From Rhodopseudomonas palustris (GTDB taxonomy: Bacteria; Pseudomonadota; Alphaproteobacteria; Rhizobiales; Xanthobacteraceae), in contig NZ_QYYD01000020.1 of assembly GCF_003591005.1 (NCBI RefSeq), positions 59,329-123,328 of the forward strand: a stretch of 64,000 nucleotides of DNA, written 5' to 3'. This document shows, one piece after another, positions 62,702-64,000 of this stretch. The notes under the pieces are model-generated. The model was not told where the DNA came from. It was given only the letters and a program-made list of their open reading frames with translations, and made no database searches. Numbering within the stretch: position 1 is the stretch's first letter; every line of letters starts with the position of its first letter. The position numbers and the translations under genes are program-made.

Positions 62702-63877
62702 ATGGACCTGATTTCCAGCACCGAGCAGCTCGCCAGCGCCTGCGCCCGCCTCGCCACCTTCCCGGTCATCACCGTCGACACCGAGTTCTTGCGCGAGACG
62801 ACCTACTACCCGTTGCTTTGCGTGGTGCAGATGGCCAGCGCCGACGAAGCTGTGGTGGTCGATACGCTTGCCCCCGGCATCGACCTGACGCCGTTCTTCG
62901 ATCTGATGTCGAACGAGAACGTGCTGAAGGTTTTCCACGCCGCGCGGCAGGACATCGAGATCGTCTGGCACCGCGCCGGCATCGTGCCGCATCCGATCTT
63001 CGACACCCAGGTCGCCGCCATGGTGCTGGGCTATGGCGACAGCATCGCCTACGACCAGCTGGTCGAGCGCATCACCGGCCATCGCCCCGACAAGACCCAC
63101 CGTTTCACCGACTGGTCGCGCCGCCCGCTGACCGACGAGCAGCTGCACTACGCAGTCTCTGACGTCACCCATCTGCGCGACGTGTTCGCCGCGCTCGACG
63201 CCGATCTCAAGAAGCGCGGCCGCAGCGACTGGGTCAGCGAGGAAATGGAAGTCCTGACCTCGCCGAAGACCTACGACTTCGATCCGGGCAGTGCCTGGGA
63301 GCGGTTGAAGACACGCGTGCGCAAGCCGAAAGAACTCGCAGTGCTGATGGAAGTCGCCGCCTGGCGCGAACAGGAAGCGCAAACCCGCGACGTTCCGCGC
63401 TCGCGCGTGCTCAAGGACGACGCGCTCGGCGACATCGCCACCCACGCGCCGACCTCGCTGGAGCGCCTCGCCACGCTGCGCTCGCTGCCCAAAGGCTTCG
63501 ACCGCTCGAAATGGGGCTCGGACATCGTCGCCGCCGTGCAGCGCGGCCTCGCCCGCGATCCGGCGAGCCTGCCGAAGATCGACAAGCCACGCAACAACTC
63601 CAACGGCGCCGCGACGGTCGAATTGCTCAAGGTGTTACTGCGCATGACCTCGGAGCGCCACGCCGTCGCCGCCAAGGTCATCGCCACCGTCGACGACCTC
63701 GAACAGATCGCCGCCGACGACAAGGCCAATGTCGGCGCCCTGCGCGGCTGGCGACGCGAACTGTTCGGCGAAGCCGCGCTGGCGCTGAAGCACGGCCGGC
63801 TGGCATTGGGGATCGAAAAAGGCCGCGTTACTCAGGTGGAACGAGATAAGGACGCGCCCGCGACCAAGGCGCCCTGA
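62702..63877 (+). CDS. rnd: ribonuclease D
   Basis: 391-residue 3'-5' exoribonuclease for tRNA 3' maturation. The DEDD exonuclease domain (about 1-175) has ExoI in [10 protein letters not shown], ExoII in [13 protein letters not shown] and ExoIII in [17 protein letters not shown]-type domains follow ([24 protein letters not shown] region and the C-terminal helices). ATG 62702 is used; TTG 62699 only adds one codon. It is often next to aspS in alphaproteobacteria, as here with selO between them. Confidence 0.96.
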   Translation: MDLISSTEQLASACARLATFPVITVDTEFLRETTYYPLLCVVQMASADEAVVVDTLAPGIDLTPFFDLMSNENVLKVFHAARQDIEIVWHRAGIVPHPIFDTQVAAMVLGYGDSIAYDQLVERITGHRPDKTHRFTDWSRRPLTDEQLHYAVSDVTHLRDVFAALDADLKKRGRSDWVSEEMEVLTSPKTYDFDPGSAWERLKTRVRKPKELAVLMEVAAWREQEAQTRDVPRSRVLKDDALGDIATHAPTSLERLATLRSLPKGFDRSKWGSDIVAAVQRGLARDPASLPKIDKPRNNSNGAATVELLKVLLRMTSERHAVAAKVIATVDDLEQIAADDKANVGALRGWRRELFGEAALALKHGRLALGIEKGRVTQVERDKDAPATKAP

Positions 63878-63885
63878 ACTAACCC

Positions 63886-63943
63886 CGTCATTGCGAGCGC
63901 AGCGAAGCAATCCAGAAGCCCCGCGCACGGCGCTGGATTGCTT
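63886..63943. repeat. family B palindrome, truncated
   Basis: The left arm (CGTCATTGCGAGCGCAGCGA) and AGCAATCCAG are present, with the inner word CTGGATTGCT on the other side. The expected right arm (CGCTGCGCTCGCAATGACG) is absent. The sequence changes at about 63944 to AGGAGGGCGCG and a run of nine G at about 63964. The last 57 bases show no gene. Confidence 0.7.
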
Positions 63944-64000
63944 AGGAGGGCGCGCCAAGTAGGCGGGGGGGGGTAACGTAAGCGGCGCCCCAAACATACC

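Overview
The window is high-GC alphaproteobacterial chromosome. Gene content, codon use and several families of interspersed palindromic repeats point to the Nitrobacteraceae (Bradyrhizobium group), most likely Rhodopseudomonas palustris or a close relative. This is inference: there is no rRNA or tRNA in the window to anchor it. About 50 protein genes are supported. I see no CRISPR array, phage, integrase or transposase gene. The window looks like ordinary core and accessory chromosome, not an island.

Layout. 1-2.9 kb: cell-wall genes (the 5' part of a D,D-carboxypeptidase, and rlpA) with an alpha/beta hydrolase set between them in the opposite direction. 3-6 kb: AI-2E family permease, small ABM-domain protein, membrane diguanylate cyclase. 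6.2-7.2 kb: rplM-rpsI with a clear intrinsic terminator. 7.3-11.3 kb: thioesterase, crotonase-fold protein, CoA-binding protein, metY-type enzyme, DUF1211 membrane protein. 11.3-12.8 kb: heme A synthase and DUF2842. 12.8-20.7 kb: an exopolysaccharide locus of five genes in mixed orientation (deacetylase-like protein, BioF2/GNAT acyltransferase, Wzc/ExoP-like chain-length protein, glycosyltransferase, initiating sugar-phosphate transferase). It is plausibly a holdfast or unipolar-polysaccharide type locus. 20.9-23.6 kb: kup with an overlapping DUF169 gene. 23.7-25.9 kb: SDR oxidoreductase and two small membrane proteins. 26.1-31.2 kb: two TonB-dependent siderophore receptors. 31.4-36.8 kb: RND efflux pump, adaptor and divergent TetR regulator with a pair of operator palindromes.

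37-41.3 kb: a second diguanylate cyclase, a YghU-like glutathione S-transferase, truncated haemoglobin, NADPH:FMN reductase-like protein and MOSC protein. 41.4-46.4 kb: small secreted proteins, a CPBP-type membrane protein, a second kup, a Sel1-repeat protein and a DUF1328 protein behind an EcfG-type stress promoter. 46.6-51.5 kb: small and secreted proteins, GNAT, thioesterase, M20 deacylase. 51.5-56.3 kb: CreA, L,D-transpeptidase, an intact polysaccharide deacetylase, a DHFR-fold protein, DoxX. 56.6-63.9 kb: maeB, aspS, selO and rnd.

The main point of interest is the set of proteins that keep a fold but lack its catalytic residues: the deacetylase-like protein and the Wzc-like C-terminus, both in the polysaccharide locus, and a crotonase without either glutamate. 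Others are a kup-DUF169 pair with overlapping reading frames, a 72-residue secreted protein that matches only the amino-terminal signature of alphaproteobacterial porins, a repeat element sitting exactly between two convergent stop codons, and a short gene with a strong ribosome binding site and its own terminator. No wholly new multi-gene system is evident.
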